A stretch of DNA of 32,616 bases from CAZPMO01 sp964587515 (lineage in GTDB: Bacteria; Pseudomonadota; Alphaproteobacteria; MPNO01). Position 1 is the stretch's first letter. Every line of letters begins with the position of its first letter. Below the pieces are notes generated by a model that was not told the origin of the DNA, made no database searches, and saw only the letters and a program-made list of their open reading frames with translations. The DNA is taken from positions 1 through 32,616 of the forward strand of contig CAZPMO010000035.1 of assembly GCA_964587515.1 (NCBI GenBank), written 5' to 3'. Below are positions 8,360 to 17,533 of this stretch, piece by piece. A program made the translations under genes and the position numbers.

Positions 8360-10042
8360 ATGAGTGGATCAGCGTTACCCGGATCCCCCCCTTCGCCCTG
8401 TCCGCTAAGGGTCAATCTCCGCGATGAGTTCGGCTGGTCGCGCACCAAAATCGATCAGGATATCCTTTGGTTTAAGGGCTACCTTCATAATTCCGGTGGT
8501 GCCGACTCGCTCATTCGGTCGCTGACAAAAGCTGGACCCGGTGACGCGGGTCACGCTATTGCGAATCTGGACGGCCACTTCGCGCTTATCTTTCAGGGTG
8601 CGGGTTGGGCGATCGCGGGAACTGACAAAATTGGTAGCGTGCCGATCACCTTTGCCAAAACTGAGGCCGGATGGGTTGTCGATGGACAAGCCAAACGCTT
8701 GGCGCAACGATTTGGGTTGAGCCAGATTGATGATGCAGCCCTCCTGTCGATCGCCTCGGCGGGTTACACGGTCGGGTCAGCAACTTTAATTAGTGAACTC
8801 CAGGCACTCGCTCCCGGTGAAATTGTGGTGTTTCGCGATGGGTTCGAGGACCCGTGGCGGCATCGCTATTATGTTTATTCTCCGAGACCGCTGGACGACT
8901 TTACCTCACGCGACGACCTGCTTGACGTTACTCGGCGGGTATTCGAGAAAATGATTGCCGGACTGGACGATCGGACGGTCATGGTCCCCCTATCCGCGGG
9001 GTACGATTCCCGGTTGGTAGTCAGTGCTTTGGCCGAACTTGGTTATCGAAACGTCCGATGCTTTTCTTATGGACAGCCCGGGAATCACGAAGCGGCGGGC
9101 GGCAAGCAAATCGCCGAACGACTCGGTTACCCTTGGACGTTCATTCCGCATCGACCGGCGCAACAGAGGTCTTATTTTAAAAGCACCGAGTGCCGCGAAT
9201 TCGAAGACTTCGCCGATACTTTGCAGGCCATCCCATTTCAGCAGGATTATCACGCGGTCGCTTCCTTGAAACAGAGGGGTTACGCCCCGGAAGATGCGGT
9301 TTTTGTCAACGGACAAGCCGGCGACTACACGTCCGGCAATCACATTCCCGAATCCCTTTTCGAGCCGAGCGATGAGACCTCACATGACTTTCGTTGGCGA
9401 CGCCTGCTCGATGCCGCGACCGCAAAACATTTTGATCTTTGGTCGAGTCTAAAGACACCGGAAAATATGGCGGTCGTCGAAGATTTGCTTCGTACCGATC
9501 TTGAAGAAATGGATCTCAAGCTCGACGATCCCGCCAACGACTTCGCCCTATTCGAGGCGTCCGAGCTTCGCAATCGCCAATCAAAATACGTCATCGCCGG
9601 TCAACGCACATACGAGTGGTTGGGGTTCGAATGGCGCCTGCCGCTCGGGGATAGAGATTATTTGGATTACTGGGCGGCGGCCCCCCTTGCCCACAAGATT
9701 AATCAGCGTCTCTACCGCGATAACCTTGTTGCGGCCAATTGGGGGGGAGTTTGGGGAGAAGGGTTCTGGCCCAAGCTGAAGGTCGTGCCAAGCTGGATGC
9801 GCCCCCTGCGATTTGCCGCGAAGGCCGCACATGCGCCCCTCGGACGTGACCGATGGCACAAATTCGAACGACAATACATCGCGTGGCGAACCGACTTGGT
9901 TTGCAACTACGCCATCGCACCCTATGAAACCGTCGCCCGTGATCGGCGCGGACATCGAAATGCAATTTCCTGGCACGCCGCGCGTTATCTGGAGCGAAAG
10001 GGCTACGCCATTGCCGGGACGACGGTCGAAAGGATGGCGTGA
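8360..10042 (+). CDS. Asparagine synthase-like protein lacking the glutaminase cysteine
   Basis: This 560-residue protein has an asparagine synthetase C-terminal domain with the PP-loop ATP motif LSAGYDSR (Ser212 to Ser217), followed by a family-like region with VNGQAGDY. The N-terminal 200 residues resemble a degenerate Ntn domain (NLDGHFALIF, LAPGEIVVF). The protein does not begin Met-Cys, so glutamine-dependent ammonia release at Cys2 is not possible. Such paralogues in glycan clusters may amidate or otherwise activate a carboxylate using free ammonia or another nucleophile; the true substrate is unknown. ATG 8360 follows AGGA in AAGGCCAGGACCCGTG at a reasonable distance; GTG 8357 is adjacent. 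The end touches the next gene (TGATG). A full-length AsnB with Cys2 is encoded at 27381. Confidence 0.85.
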   Translation: MSGSALPGSPPSPCPLRVNLRDEFGWSRTKIDQDILWFKGYLHNSGGADSLIRSLTKAGPGDAGHAIANLDGHFALIFQGAGWAIAGTDKIGSVPITFAKTEAGWVVDGQAKRLAQRFGLSQIDDAALLSIASAGYTVGSATLISELQALAPGEIVVFRDGFEDPWRHRYYVYSPRPLDDFTSRDDLLDVTRRVFEKMIAGLDDRTVMVPLSAGYDSRLVVSALAELGYRNVRCFSYGQPGNHEAAGGKQIAERLGYPWTFIPHRPAQQRSYFKSTECREFEDFADTLQAIPFQQDYHAVASLKQRGYAPEDAVFVNGQAGDYTSGNHIPESLFEPSDETSHDFRWRRLLDAATAKHFDLWSSLKTPENMAVVEDLLRTDLEEMDLKLDDPANDFALFEASELRNRQSKYVIAGQRTYEWLGFEWRLPLGDRDYLDYWAAAPLAHKINQRLYRDNLVAANWGGVWGEGFWPKLKVVPSWMRPLRFAAKAAHAPLGRDRWHKFERQYIAWRTDLVCNYAIAPYETVARDRRGHRNAISWHAARYLERKGYAIAGTTVERMA

Positions 10043-11259
10043 TGCGGGTGATGGTGGTTGCCCGGCTCTTCTCTGGCTTCGCGGATGCCTTGGCGAATGA
10101 AGATTGGCAACCGAAAGGCGTGCCCGCGATTGGCCGGCTCCTCGAGGGGATCGCGGCGCATCCCGATCTGGAACTCTTGACGGTCTTCACTTGCAAGGAT
10201 GCCTATGAGGGTCGATTTAGGCGCGCCCGCCGGATGACGCTCGACCCGCTCGGCCAGGTTCTGGTTTTGCCCTGGTCACCGCGGCCCTTACTCGCCCGCT
10301 TGCGTCTTGACGGAATCCTCCGCGAGCTCTCGCATCTCGTACGATGTCTTTGGCTCTATTTCAGATTTCGCCCTGACGTAACTTACTTCACCAATGCGAA
10401 TTTCCTGATTGCCGGGACCTTTGCCCGCCTCGGCCTTGGCCGTGTCGTCCTCCGATATCTCGGTATCCACCCAGAACAGAAGCGTCTCGCGACCGCCAGA
10501 GGGGGGTTGCAACGATGGTTCTACCAGGCCCCCTTCGACCGTGTCATCTGCACCCGCGACGGTTCGGGCGGCAACGCCTATCTTCCCCGACTTTTGAATC
10601 CGAGAACACCGTGCGGCATCCTTTTGAATGGCGTCGACTTCAGCCATGCTGATGCCGATGCGGTTGCGCGGCTCAAACAGGAACACGGATTGGAGAACTG
10701 CACCGTGATCACTTTCGTCGGCCGACTAGAATCCCACAAGGGTTGTCGGGAGTTTGTCGAGGCCGTGCTGGAGACATTTCAAGGAAACGATCACCGCGCG
10801 GCCGCGATCGTGCTGGGCGACGGAAATTTACGCGGCGAGTTGGAAGCCTTGATCGCGGCGGCACCCGAGGGGAAACGGGTCATGCTGCTTGGGTCGGTGC
10901 CGCAGCGGTGGGTGCGTGCTTGGCTCGACTTGACCTCGATCTACGTGTCGATCAACAAGTTTGGAAGCCTGTCGAACGCCAATCTTGAGGCGATAGCCGC
11001 CGGGAAATGCGTGGTTGTTCTGGAGAAAGAGCTGGCGACATATACGGACGAGGAAACGGAAGAGATACTGCCGCCCGGCAGCGTTATCCGCATTCCGAGG
11101 GAGAATATCGCGGGCGAACTTGCCGCCATCCTGCGCCGACTATTGCAAAATCCGGACGAAATATCGGCCGTGGCCGCGCGCGCGCGGGCCGTCGCGGCGG
11201 AAAAGTTCCAATCCTGGGACCAACGCGTCGACCAGGAAATCACCCTGCTGCAGGGATAA
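10042..11259 (+). CDS. GT4-type glycosyltransferase
   Basis: This 405-residue GT-B enzyme would transfer a nucleotide-activated sugar to a lipid-linked acceptor at the cytoplasmic face of the inner membrane. The C-terminal Rossmann domain is clear: FVGRLESHKGCREFVEAV, then VLGDGNLRGELE, VMLLGSVP, and the sugar-nucleotide segment SLSNANLEAIAAGKCVVV, in which the family's acidic residue is present as Glu. The N-terminal acceptor domain starts MRVMVVARLF and has no signal peptide. ATG 10042 shares one base with the upstream stop (TGATG), indicating translational coupling; a GTG lies at 10039. The donor and linkage are not predictable. Confidence 0.87.
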   Translation: MRVMVVARLFSGFADALANEDWQPKGVPAIGRLLEGIAAHPDLELLTVFTCKDAYEGRFRRARRMTLDPLGQVLVLPWSPRPLLARLRLDGILRELSHLVRCLWLYFRFRPDVTYFTNANFLIAGTFARLGLGRVVLRYLGIHPEQKRLATARGGLQRWFYQAPFDRVICTRDGSGGNAYLPRLLNPRTPCGILLNGVDFSHADADAVARLKQEHGLENCTVITFVGRLESHKGCREFVEAVLETFQGNDHRAAAIVLGDGNLRGELEALIAAAPEGKRVMLLGSVPQRWVRAWLDLTSIYVSINKFGSLSNANLEAIAAGKCVVVLEKELATYTDEETEEILPPGSVIRIPRENIAGELAAILRRLLQNPDEISAVAARARAVAAEKFQSWDQRVDQEITLLQG

Positions 11260-11286
11260 TGTTATCGTCATGATTGAACAAATGAA

Positions 11287-12342
11287 ATGAACAAGCGGCA
11301 CCTCCGAATCTGTCAGATCGGCGCCGGACAATGGGGTCAGAACTTGATGCGAAATATCGCGGCAAGTCCGAACGCCGTGCTTTCGGCCGTGTGCGACAGC
11401 CGGACTCAAGGACTCGAGGCGGTCGCCGCTCGATATTCGGATGTGCGGCGTTACACGGATATCGATGCCGCGCTCGACGATGATGAAATCGACGCAGTCG
11501 TGATCGCCACCCCGTCCGGCATGCATTTTGAGCATGCGTCGAAGGCACTGGCGGCGGGAAAGCATACCTTTGTCGAGAAACCCCTGGCGGAGTCAACCTC
11601 CCAAGCGATTGAGCTGACACAAATGGCCGAAGCCGCCCGCGTTAAATTGATGGTCGGGCATACCTTTCTCTTCAACAACATCGTCCACGACGTAAAGAGC
11701 CGAATCGATGCCGGCGATCTTGGCAAGATTTATTGCGCCTACAGCCAGCGTCTTAACTTGGGACGGTTCCGTCGCGACTCGGACGTCATGTGGACGCTGG
11801 CGCCGCACGATGTCTCGATCCTGAACTATTGGTTCGACGGTCCACCGCGAACCGTCAGCGCACGCGGCCACGTCTATATCCATAAGGGTTCGGATGTGGC
11901 CGAAGTCTGTTATGCCGAGCTCGATTACCCCGAGAATCGAAGTGTGCATCTGCACTTGTCCTGGCTCGATCCACAGAAGCGCCGCGAGATGGTCGTCGTT
12001 GGATCGAACAAAATGCTGGTCTATGACGACATGAACGCGGACGCGCATATCCGAATCTACGACAAGCGGGCGGAAGCCGAACACCAGAGCGACATCGCGG
12101 ATTTCGCCGATTTCGCGACCCGGCTTCGAGCCGGCGATCTCGTCGTTCCCAATATTCGCATGGTGGAGCCGCTCGCCGTCGAAATCGGTCATTTCGTGGA
12201 ATGTTGCCTTGACGACAAAACACCTCGTACCGATGGCCGGCACGCGACCGAGGTCATCGCGGTCCTCGAAGCACTCGGCCGTTCGATGGCGCGCAATGGG
12301 GCCACGGTCGAGGTCGATTCCCGTGCCGCGGCCACCGCCTGA
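11287..12342 (+). CDS. Gfo/Idh/MocA oxidoreductase, probable UDP-GlcNAc-uronate 3-dehydrogenase (WlbA/WbpB type)
   Basis: This 351-residue dehydrogenase has the N-terminal NAD loop GAGQWG (12-17), EKPLAE (97-102) with the catalytic-type Lys98, and LAPHDVSIL (171-179) in the C-terminal beta-sheet domain. All are typical of Gfo/Idh/MocA sugar dehydrogenases. The two following genes are an aminotransferase and a hexapeptide acetyltransferase. That trio is the known route from UDP-GlcNAc uronic acid through a 3-keto intermediate to UDP-2,3-diacetamido-2,3-dideoxy-glucuronate. This enzyme would do the 3-oxidation. The UDP-GlcNAc 6-dehydrogenase that makes the uronic acid is not in the window. ATG 11287 lies 27 bases after the glycosyltransferase stop. 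Confidence 0.85.
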   Translation: MNKRHLRICQIGAGQWGQNLMRNIAASPNAVLSAVCDSRTQGLEAVAARYSDVRRYTDIDAALDDDEIDAVVIATPSGMHFEHASKALAAGKHTFVEKPLAESTSQAIELTQMAEAARVKLMVGHTFLFNNIVHDVKSRIDAGDLGKIYCAYSQRLNLGRFRRDSDVMWTLAPHDVSILNYWFDGPPRTVSARGHVYIHKGSDVAEVCYAELDYPENRSVHLHLSWLDPQKRREMVVVGSNKMLVYDDMNADAHIRIYDKRAEAEHQSDIADFADFATRLRAGDLVVPNIRMVEPLAVEIGHFVECCLDDKTPRTDGRHATEVIAVLEALGRSMARNGATVEVDSRAAATA

Positions 12343-12366
12343 ACACGATCCCGAAAGGTTGAAAGA

Positions 12367-13503
12367 TTGAACATCACGACCCCCGCCGAGGACAAGATTC
12401 CGCTCGTCGATCTTTCGGCGCAATACGCCGCCCATGAGGCGGAATTCAATGCAGCGCTGAAAGATTGCCTCACCCGATCGAGTTTCATCGGCGGACCGGA
12501 TCATGCCGCCTTCGCCGAGGAATTCGCAAACTGGTGCGGCGGGGGTCATGTCGCCCTCGTCGGCAATGGCACCGATGCGCTGAACCTGGCCCTCGTCGAG
12601 ACGCTTGGTCCCGGTGATGGCACGAATGAAGTCATCACCGTCAGCCATACTTTTATCGCGACAACGGAAGCGATCACGGCGGCGGGCTACCAACCGGTTT
12701 TGGTGGATGTAGATCCCGATACCTATTTGATGGATCTCGCCGCATTGGAAGCGGCCGTCGGACCCAAAACCCGCGCCATCGTGCCCGTCCACATATATGG
12801 CCAGATGACCGCCATGGACCGGGTTGCCGAAATTGCCGAGGCGCATGATCTTAAAGTAATTGAGGATGCGGCCCAGTCCCATGGGGCGACTTGGAACGGA
12901 GATCTGCCGGGGACGCTTGGCGACGCCGCCTGTTTCAGTTTCTATCCGGGCAAAAATCTCGGCGCCTGGGGCGACGGCGGCGCGGTATTCACCCGTGACT
13001 CCGATCTGGCCGATCGAATAACCCGGCGCGCCAACCACGGTCGTCGCGACAAATACCTGCATGATTTTGAAGGTATGAATTCTCGGCTCGATGGCCTGCA
13101 GGCCGCGATTCTTCGCGTAAAACTACGCCACATCGACGACTGGAACGAGCGCCGGCGTCAAGTTGCCGGTTGGTACGATGAATTGCTGGCCGGTCATAAC
13201 GCGATTAAGCTGCCGACAACGGCGACGGGCGCGCGACATGTCTATCATCTCTATGTCGTCCAGGTTGATGCCCGCGAAGACGTCCGCCAGCGGATGGACG
13301 CCGGGGGGATTGGCGTCGGCGTCCATTACCCCGTACCGGTACATGAGCAGCCTGCTTCCGCCTATCTAGGTCTGGCGCCCGACGCTTTGCCGGTCACCTC
13401 AAACATAGCCAAGCGCATCCTGTCGCTGCCGATCTATCCCGAGATGACCCGTGACCAAGTGGAGCGTGTCGCACAGACCTTGATTGAAGCGGTCGGCTCG
13501 TGA
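12367..13503 (+). CDS. DegT/DnrJ/EryC1 sugar aminotransferase (WlbC/WbpE type)
   Basis: This 378-residue PLP-dependent fold-type I aminotransferase would install the 3-amino group on the keto-sugar made by the preceding dehydrogenase, using glutamate as donor. Visible features are the phosphate-site GNGTDAL (67-73), Asp167 in IEDAAQSHGA, which pairs with the PLP ring nitrogen, and the Schiff-base Lys196 in SFYPGKNLGAWGDGG. The protein begins at TTG 12367, and AAAGG sits about nine bases before it; no nearby ATG or GTG would keep the conserved DLSAQY segment. The gene ends in GTGA, coupling it to the acetyltransferase. Confidence 0.88.
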   Translation: MNITTPAEDKIPLVDLSAQYAAHEAEFNAALKDCLTRSSFIGGPDHAAFAEEFANWCGGGHVALVGNGTDALNLALVETLGPGDGTNEVITVSHTFIATTEAITAAGYQPVLVDVDPDTYLMDLAALEAAVGPKTRAIVPVHIYGQMTAMDRVAEIAEAHDLKVIEDAAQSHGATWNGDLPGTLGDAACFSFYPGKNLGAWGDGGAVFTRDSDLADRITRRANHGRRDKYLHDFEGMNSRLDGLQAAILRVKLRHIDDWNERRRQVAGWYDELLAGHNAIKLPTTATGARHVYHLYVVQVDAREDVRQRMDAGGIGVGVHYPVPVHEQPASAYLGLAPDALPVTSNIAKRILSLPIYPEMTRDQVERVAQTLIEAVGS

Positions 13504-14090
13504 CCGGTGAGGAAGACATTCATCGGACGGCGGAGATTGCCGAAGGGGCGACGATCGGCTGTGGCACCAAGATCTGGCAACACTGTATTGTCATGGCTGG
13601 TGCAAAAATTGGCATGAATTGCAAGCTGGCACACAATGTATTCGTCGAATCCGGCGCTCGACTCGGTGATAAGGTGACGGTCAAGGACAACGTTGCCCTT
13701 TATGACGGCGTGGATGTCGAAGACAGGGTCTTCATTGGTCCGAATGCGGTTTTCACCAATGTCCGGAACCCTCGGGCTTTTATCTCTCGCCGTCATGAAT
13801 TCGAACGTACTTTGATCGGCGAAGGGGTGACGATCGGCGCCAACGCGACGATTGTTTGCGGTGTTTCGATCGGGGCCTATGCGATGGTCGGCGCCGGCGC
13901 CGTCGTGACGCGAGATATCCCCGACTTCGCACTGGTGGTCGGTGCGCCGGCACGCCGAATTGGTTGGGTCGGCCGCAATGGCAAGAAACTCAATGACGAA
14001 TTCGTCTGCCCGGAGACGGGAGAACAATATGTCCTTCTGTCCGCCGAGTGCTTGCGACTCGCCGAAAACGACGAAAGGAACGGCACCTGA
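13500..14090 (+). CDS. Left-handed beta-helix N-acetyltransferase (WlbB/WbpD type)
   Basis: This 196-residue protein is built of hexapeptide repeats (for example IAEGATIG, GAKIGMNC, GVTIGANATI, GAYAMVGAGAVVT) that fold as a trimeric left-handed beta-helix acetyl-CoA-dependent acyltransferase. The insert FTNVRNPRAF and the C-terminal PARRIGWVG are typical of WbpD/WlbB, which N-acetylates the 3-amino group of UDP-GlcNAc3NA. GTG 13500 overlaps the aminotransferase stop by four bases. With the two genes before it, it forms the three-step module for a 3-acetamido uronic acid. Confidence 0.87.
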   Translation: MTGEEDIHRTAEIAEGATIGCGTKIWQHCIVMAGAKIGMNCKLAHNVFVESGARLGDKVTVKDNVALYDGVDVEDRVFIGPNAVFTNVRNPRAFISRRHEFERTLIGEGVTIGANATIVCGVSIGAYAMVGAGAVVTRDIPDFALVVGAPARRIGWVGRNGKKLNDEFVCPETGEQYVLLSAECLRLAENDERNGT

Positions 14091-14118
14091 TGGGTAGACT
14101 TGGGCTGGAAATACGCGG

Positions 14119-15144
14119 ATGACGTCTGGCACTCGGAAATTAGATGTTTCGGACATCAATCTCGACGGCAAGTCGATTTTGGTTACGGGTGGTACAGGCT
14201 CTTTCGGGCAACGGTTTGTCCGCGCGGTTCTTGGGAAATGGCAGCCTTCGCGACTCGCCATTTTTTCACGCGATGAAACCAAGCAATATGAGATGGCGCT
14301 GGAACTGCCGGTCGATCGATATCCCGCGCTCCGCTATTTCATTGGCGACGTTCGGGATTCCGATCGGCTGGAAATGGCGATGCGTGGCGTCGATATCGTC
14401 GTCCATGCGGCGGCCTTGAAGCACGTTCCCGCGGCCGAATACAATCCCTTCGAATGCATCCGGACGAACGTCAACGGGGCCGAAAATGTCGTCCTCGCGG
14501 CGATCCGAAGCGATGTGCAACAGGTCATCGCGCTCAGTACGGACAAGGCCGCAAGCCCGGTCAATCTCTATGGTGCCAGCAAACTCGCCTCGGACAAAAT
14601 TTTCGTTGCGGCGAACAACCTTTCGGGCGGCCGGAATCCGCGTTTTTCGGTCGTGCGATATGGCAACGTCGTGGGCTCGCGTGGCAGCGTCGTCCCGTTC
14701 TTTCGCCGGCTGGTCGAAGAGGGCGCTACGGACCTGCCGATCACCGACACTCGCATGACCCGATTTTGGATTACCCTCGACCAAGGCGTTGATTTCGTTC
14801 TTTCCTGTCTCGGCGGGATGCGCGGGGGTGAGATATTCGTGCCGCGTATCCCAAGCATGCGACTGACTGATTTGGCAACCGCCCTAGCTCCTGACCTTTC
14901 GCATCGCGTGGTCGGCATTCGGCCCGGCGAAAAGCTCCACGAAGTCATGATCACGGAAGACGACTCCCGCAATACCGTCCAACTCAATGATCGTTTCATC
15001 ATCGAGCCCGAGTTCGATTTCTGGGAAGAGGGCCGGGACCGTTCGGAAGGGGCCACGCCCGTACCCGACGGGTTTCGTTATTCAAGCGACAACAATGAGG
15101 AATGGCTGGATATCGACTCGTTCCGCCAATTGCTCGAATCCTAG
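14119..15144 (+). CDS. pseB: UDP-GlcNAc 4,6-dehydratase (inverting), pseudaminic acid step 1
   Basis: This 341-residue soluble SDR enzyme converts UDP-GlcNAc to the 4-keto-6-deoxy-L-arabino sugar that starts pseudaminic acid synthesis. It shows TGGTGSFG (23-30), FSRDETKQYEM (49-59), HAAALKHVPAAEYNPFE (96-112), STDKA with Asp142 and Lys143, and YGASK with Tyr151 and Lys155. This is the PseB/FlaA1 pattern, and there are no membrane segments as in the larger WbpM type. ATG 14119 begins 28 bases after the acetyltransferase stop. PseC follows directly. WbpM-like dehydratases for other sugars are the alternative, but the adjacent PseC makes PseB the likely assignment. Confidence 0.92.
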   Translation: MTSGTRKLDVSDINLDGKSILVTGGTGSFGQRFVRAVLGKWQPSRLAIFSRDETKQYEMALELPVDRYPALRYFIGDVRDSDRLEMAMRGVDIVVHAAALKHVPAAEYNPFECIRTNVNGAENVVLAAIRSDVQQVIALSTDKAASPVNLYGASKLASDKIFVAANNLSGGRNPRFSVVRYGNVVGSRGSVVPFFRRLVEEGATDLPITDTRMTRFWITLDQGVDFVLSCLGGMRGGEIFVPRIPSMRLTDLATALAPDLSHRVVGIRPGEKLHEVMITEDDSRNTVQLNDRFIIEPEFDFWEEGRDRSEGATPVPDGFRYSSDNNEEWLDIDSFRQLLES

Positions 15145-15148
15145 TGCA

Positions 15149-16363
15149 TTGAACGATCATCCCGTGCCTTTTCTGCCCTACGCTCGTCAACGGATCGACG
15201 ACGATGATATCGCCGCCGTGACCGAGGTGTTGCGGGCGGATTTTTTGACCACGGGGCCTGTGGTGGACACGTTCGAGACCGCGCTCTCGGACGTCGTCGG
15301 CAGTCGACACGCCGTCGCCTGCTCGAGCGGAACCTCGGCCTTGCATTTAGCGTCACTCGCCTTGGGCCTTGGCGCCGAAGATCATGTCATCGTCCCCGCC
15401 GTGACTTTCCTCGCGACAGCCAATGCGGCGCGATATGTGGGCGCCGAGGTCGTTTTCGCCGATATCGACCCCGACACCGGCCAGATGGAACCGGATCAAC
15501 TGGCCGCGGTCCTTGCAACGTCAAGGGGGACCGGCGCCCGCACCGTCTTCCCAGTCTGCCTCACCGGGCAGTCCGCCGATCCGAAGCAGCTGGCCGAGGC
15601 CGGCCGCGGGCGCCGCTTCGTTTACGACGCCTGCCATGCGCTCGGCACCACCACCAATGAAGGGTCGGGTCGGGTCGGCGATTGCCAGTTCGCCGACATG
15701 ACGGCGTTTTCTTTCCATCCGGTCAAAACCATCGCGATGGGCGAAGGGGGTGCCGTCACCACGAATGACGCGGATCTAGCGGCGTCACTCGTACGGCTTC
15801 GCAATCACGGCATGACTCGCGAGATCGCCGAATTCGAAAATTTCGACATGGCCCATGATGACACCGGTGCCGTTAATCCTTGGTATTATGAGATGTCGGC
15901 GCCAGGGTATAATTACCGGGTCACCGACATTCAATGCGCCTTGGGTCTCAGCCAACTGGGCAAGTTAGCGCGATTTGCCGAGGACCGGCGTGCCCTCGCC
16001 GCCCATTATGACGACCGTCTTGCCCCCCTTGCTCCGCTTGTTCGCCCGCTTGTTCGCGCCGGTAATTGCAACCCGGTGCTTCACCTTTATGTCGCTCGCA
16101 TCGATTTCGCTCAACTCGGTATCACGCGCGGCGAAGTCATGCGCCGGTTGAAGGCGGCCGGCATTGGCACCCAGGTGCATTATATCCCGGTTCATCTGCA
16201 ACCTTATTACCGACGTCGCTACGGTGAAATTTCGCTTCCGGGCGCGGAGGCCTATTACCAGCGCGCGCTGTCGCTCCCGCTGTTCAACGGCATGACCATT
16301 GCCGATGTTGACCGTGTCGTGGAGAAGCTCGGCGAAACACTTGGTCTAGAGGGAGAGTTATAG
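15149..16363 (+). CDS. pseC: UDP-4-amino-4,6-dideoxy-AltNAc transaminase
   Basis: This 404-residue DegT-family aminotransferase performs the second pseudaminic acid step, placing the 4-amino group on the PseB product. Features are the N-terminal PYARQRIDDDDIAAV typical of PseC, CSSGTSAL for phosphate binding (59-65), Asp160 in VYDACHALG, and Lys193 in FSFHPVKTIAMGEGG. The open frame extends back to 14987 inside pseB, but that stretch has no PseC character. TTG 15149, four bases after the pseB stop, is the best start, with GTG 15164 as an alternative that would remove five residues. Confidence 0.92.
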   Translation: MNDHPVPFLPYARQRIDDDDIAAVTEVLRADFLTTGPVVDTFETALSDVVGSRHAVACSSGTSALHLASLALGLGAEDHVIVPAVTFLATANAARYVGAEVVFADIDPDTGQMEPDQLAAVLATSRGTGARTVFPVCLTGQSADPKQLAEAGRGRRFVYDACHALGTTTNEGSGRVGDCQFADMTAFSFHPVKTIAMGEGGAVTTNDADLAASLVRLRNHGMTREIAEFENFDMAHDDTGAVNPWYYEMSAPGYNYRVTDIQCALGLSQLGKLARFAEDRRALAAHYDDRLAPLAPLVRPLVRAGNCNPVLHLYVARIDFAQLGITRGEVMRRLKAAGIGTQVHYIPVHLQPYYRRRYGEISLPGAEAYYQRALSLPLFNGMTIADVDRVVEKLGETLGLEGEL

Positions 16364-16375
16364 AGTGAGTCAACG

Positions 16376-17527
16376 ATGATACGATATTGCAAACGCTGCG
16401 TTATGCCGGATACCAAACCCGACCTTCGGTTCGACGAGGACGGCATATGTTCGGCTTGCCGAAATTTCGAAGAGCGCACCGAAGTCGACTGGAACGCCCG
16501 GCGAAGCGAGTTGGAGGAAATTCTCGATCGCTATCGACCGACTGATGGTAGCAACTACGACTGCATCGTCCCGGTCAGTGGCGGCAAGGACAGCACCTAC
16601 CAGGTGCTGCGTTTGCTGGAGCTGGGTGCCAACCCGCTCTGCGTTACCGCGACCACGGACGATCTTTCGGAATATGGACGGCACAACATCGAAAATCTAA
16701 AGAGTTTCGGTGTCGATTATATCGAGATAACGACTAACCCCACGATCCGCCGGCGGATCAATCATCTTGCATTGGAACAGGTCGGCGACATTTCATGGCC
16801 GGAACATGTCGCGATTTTCACGATCCCGGTTCGTATTGCCGTGCAGTTCAATGTACCGCTGATTATCTGGGGCGAAAATGCGCAGAACGAGTATGGCGGG
16901 CCCGCGGCGGCGGCGAAGGACAACACGTTAACCAGGGAATGGCTCGATGAGTTTGGTGGACTACTGGGGCTACGGGTTTCCGATCTCGTGGGGCAGGTTG
17001 ACGTCGAACCGAAACACCTCATCCAATACACCTACCCGACCGATGATGAGTTGGCACGGGTCGGCGTTACGGGACTCTATCTCGGCTATTACATCCCGTG
17101 GGATGGCTACACCAACGCGTTGGTCGTGCAGGGACATGGTTTTAAGACCTATCCACGGCCCGTCGAAGGGTCATTGGTCAATTATGAGAACTTGGACAAT
17201 CATCAAACGGGCATTCACGACTACTTCAAATTTCTCAAATACGGATTCGCGCGGGCGACAGACCAAGCCTGTCTGCATATTCGGCGAGGTCGACTGCCAC
17301 GCGGTGACGCGATCGGCTTGATACGGAAGCTTGACGGCGCGTTTCCATGGACATACCTCGGCAAACCAATCGAGGAAACACTTTCCGAGATCGATATGAC
17401 GGTCGAGGAATTCATCCGAATTTGCGATCGATTTACCAACAAGAAACTGTTTCTTACCGACAATCAGGGGAAGTTGATCAAGGACGCTGGCGGCAACCTA
17501 ACCAAAATTAATTACGACAATGAGTAA
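16376..17527 (+). CDS. N-acetyl sugar amidotransferase (WbpG/PseA type)
   Basis: This 383-residue ATP pyrophosphatase would convert an acetamido group of a nucleotide sugar or ulosonate to an acetamidino group. It starts with a probable zinc site (Cys5, Cys8, Cys25, Cys28 within YCKRCVMP and GICSACRNFE), then the PP-loop SGGKDS (68-73), then WGENAQNEYGG in mid-protein. This is the WbpG/PseA/LfnA pattern. Ammonia should come from the HisH-like glutaminase downstream through the HisF-like barrel. The acceptor could be the 3-acetamido uronic acid, as in Pseudomonas ManNAc3NAmA, or pseudaminic acid, as for Campylobacter PseA; gene order fits both. The stop TAA at 17525 lies in the same frame as hisH. 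Confidence 0.88.
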   Translation: MIRYCKRCVMPDTKPDLRFDEDGICSACRNFEERTEVDWNARRSELEEILDRYRPTDGSNYDCIVPVSGGKDSTYQVLRLLELGANPLCVTATTDDLSEYGRHNIENLKSFGVDYIEITTNPTIRRRINHLALEQVGDISWPEHVAIFTIPVRIAVQFNVPLIIWGENAQNEYGGPAAAAKDNTLTREWLDEFGGLLGLRVSDLVGQVDVEPKHLIQYTYPTDDELARVGVTGLYLGYYIPWDGYTNALVVQGHGFKTYPRPVEGSLVNYENLDNHQTGIHDYFKFLKYGFARATDQACLHIRRGRLPRGDAIGLIRKLDGAFPWTYLGKPIEETLSEIDMTVEEFIRICDRFTNKKLFLTDNQGKLIKDAGGNLTKINYDNE

Positions 17528-17533
17528 AGAACC

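Noticed and set aside
11593..13062. Long minus-strand open frame of about 489 codons opposite the dehydrogenase and aminotransferase
   Set aside because: It has no recognisable domain, while the + strand genes there carry intact catalytic motifs. It arises from GC-rich codon bias.
14987..15148. N-terminal extension of PseC into pseB
   Set aside because: It is Ser/Arg-rich out-of-frame pseB sequence; PseC proteins begin near PYARQRI.
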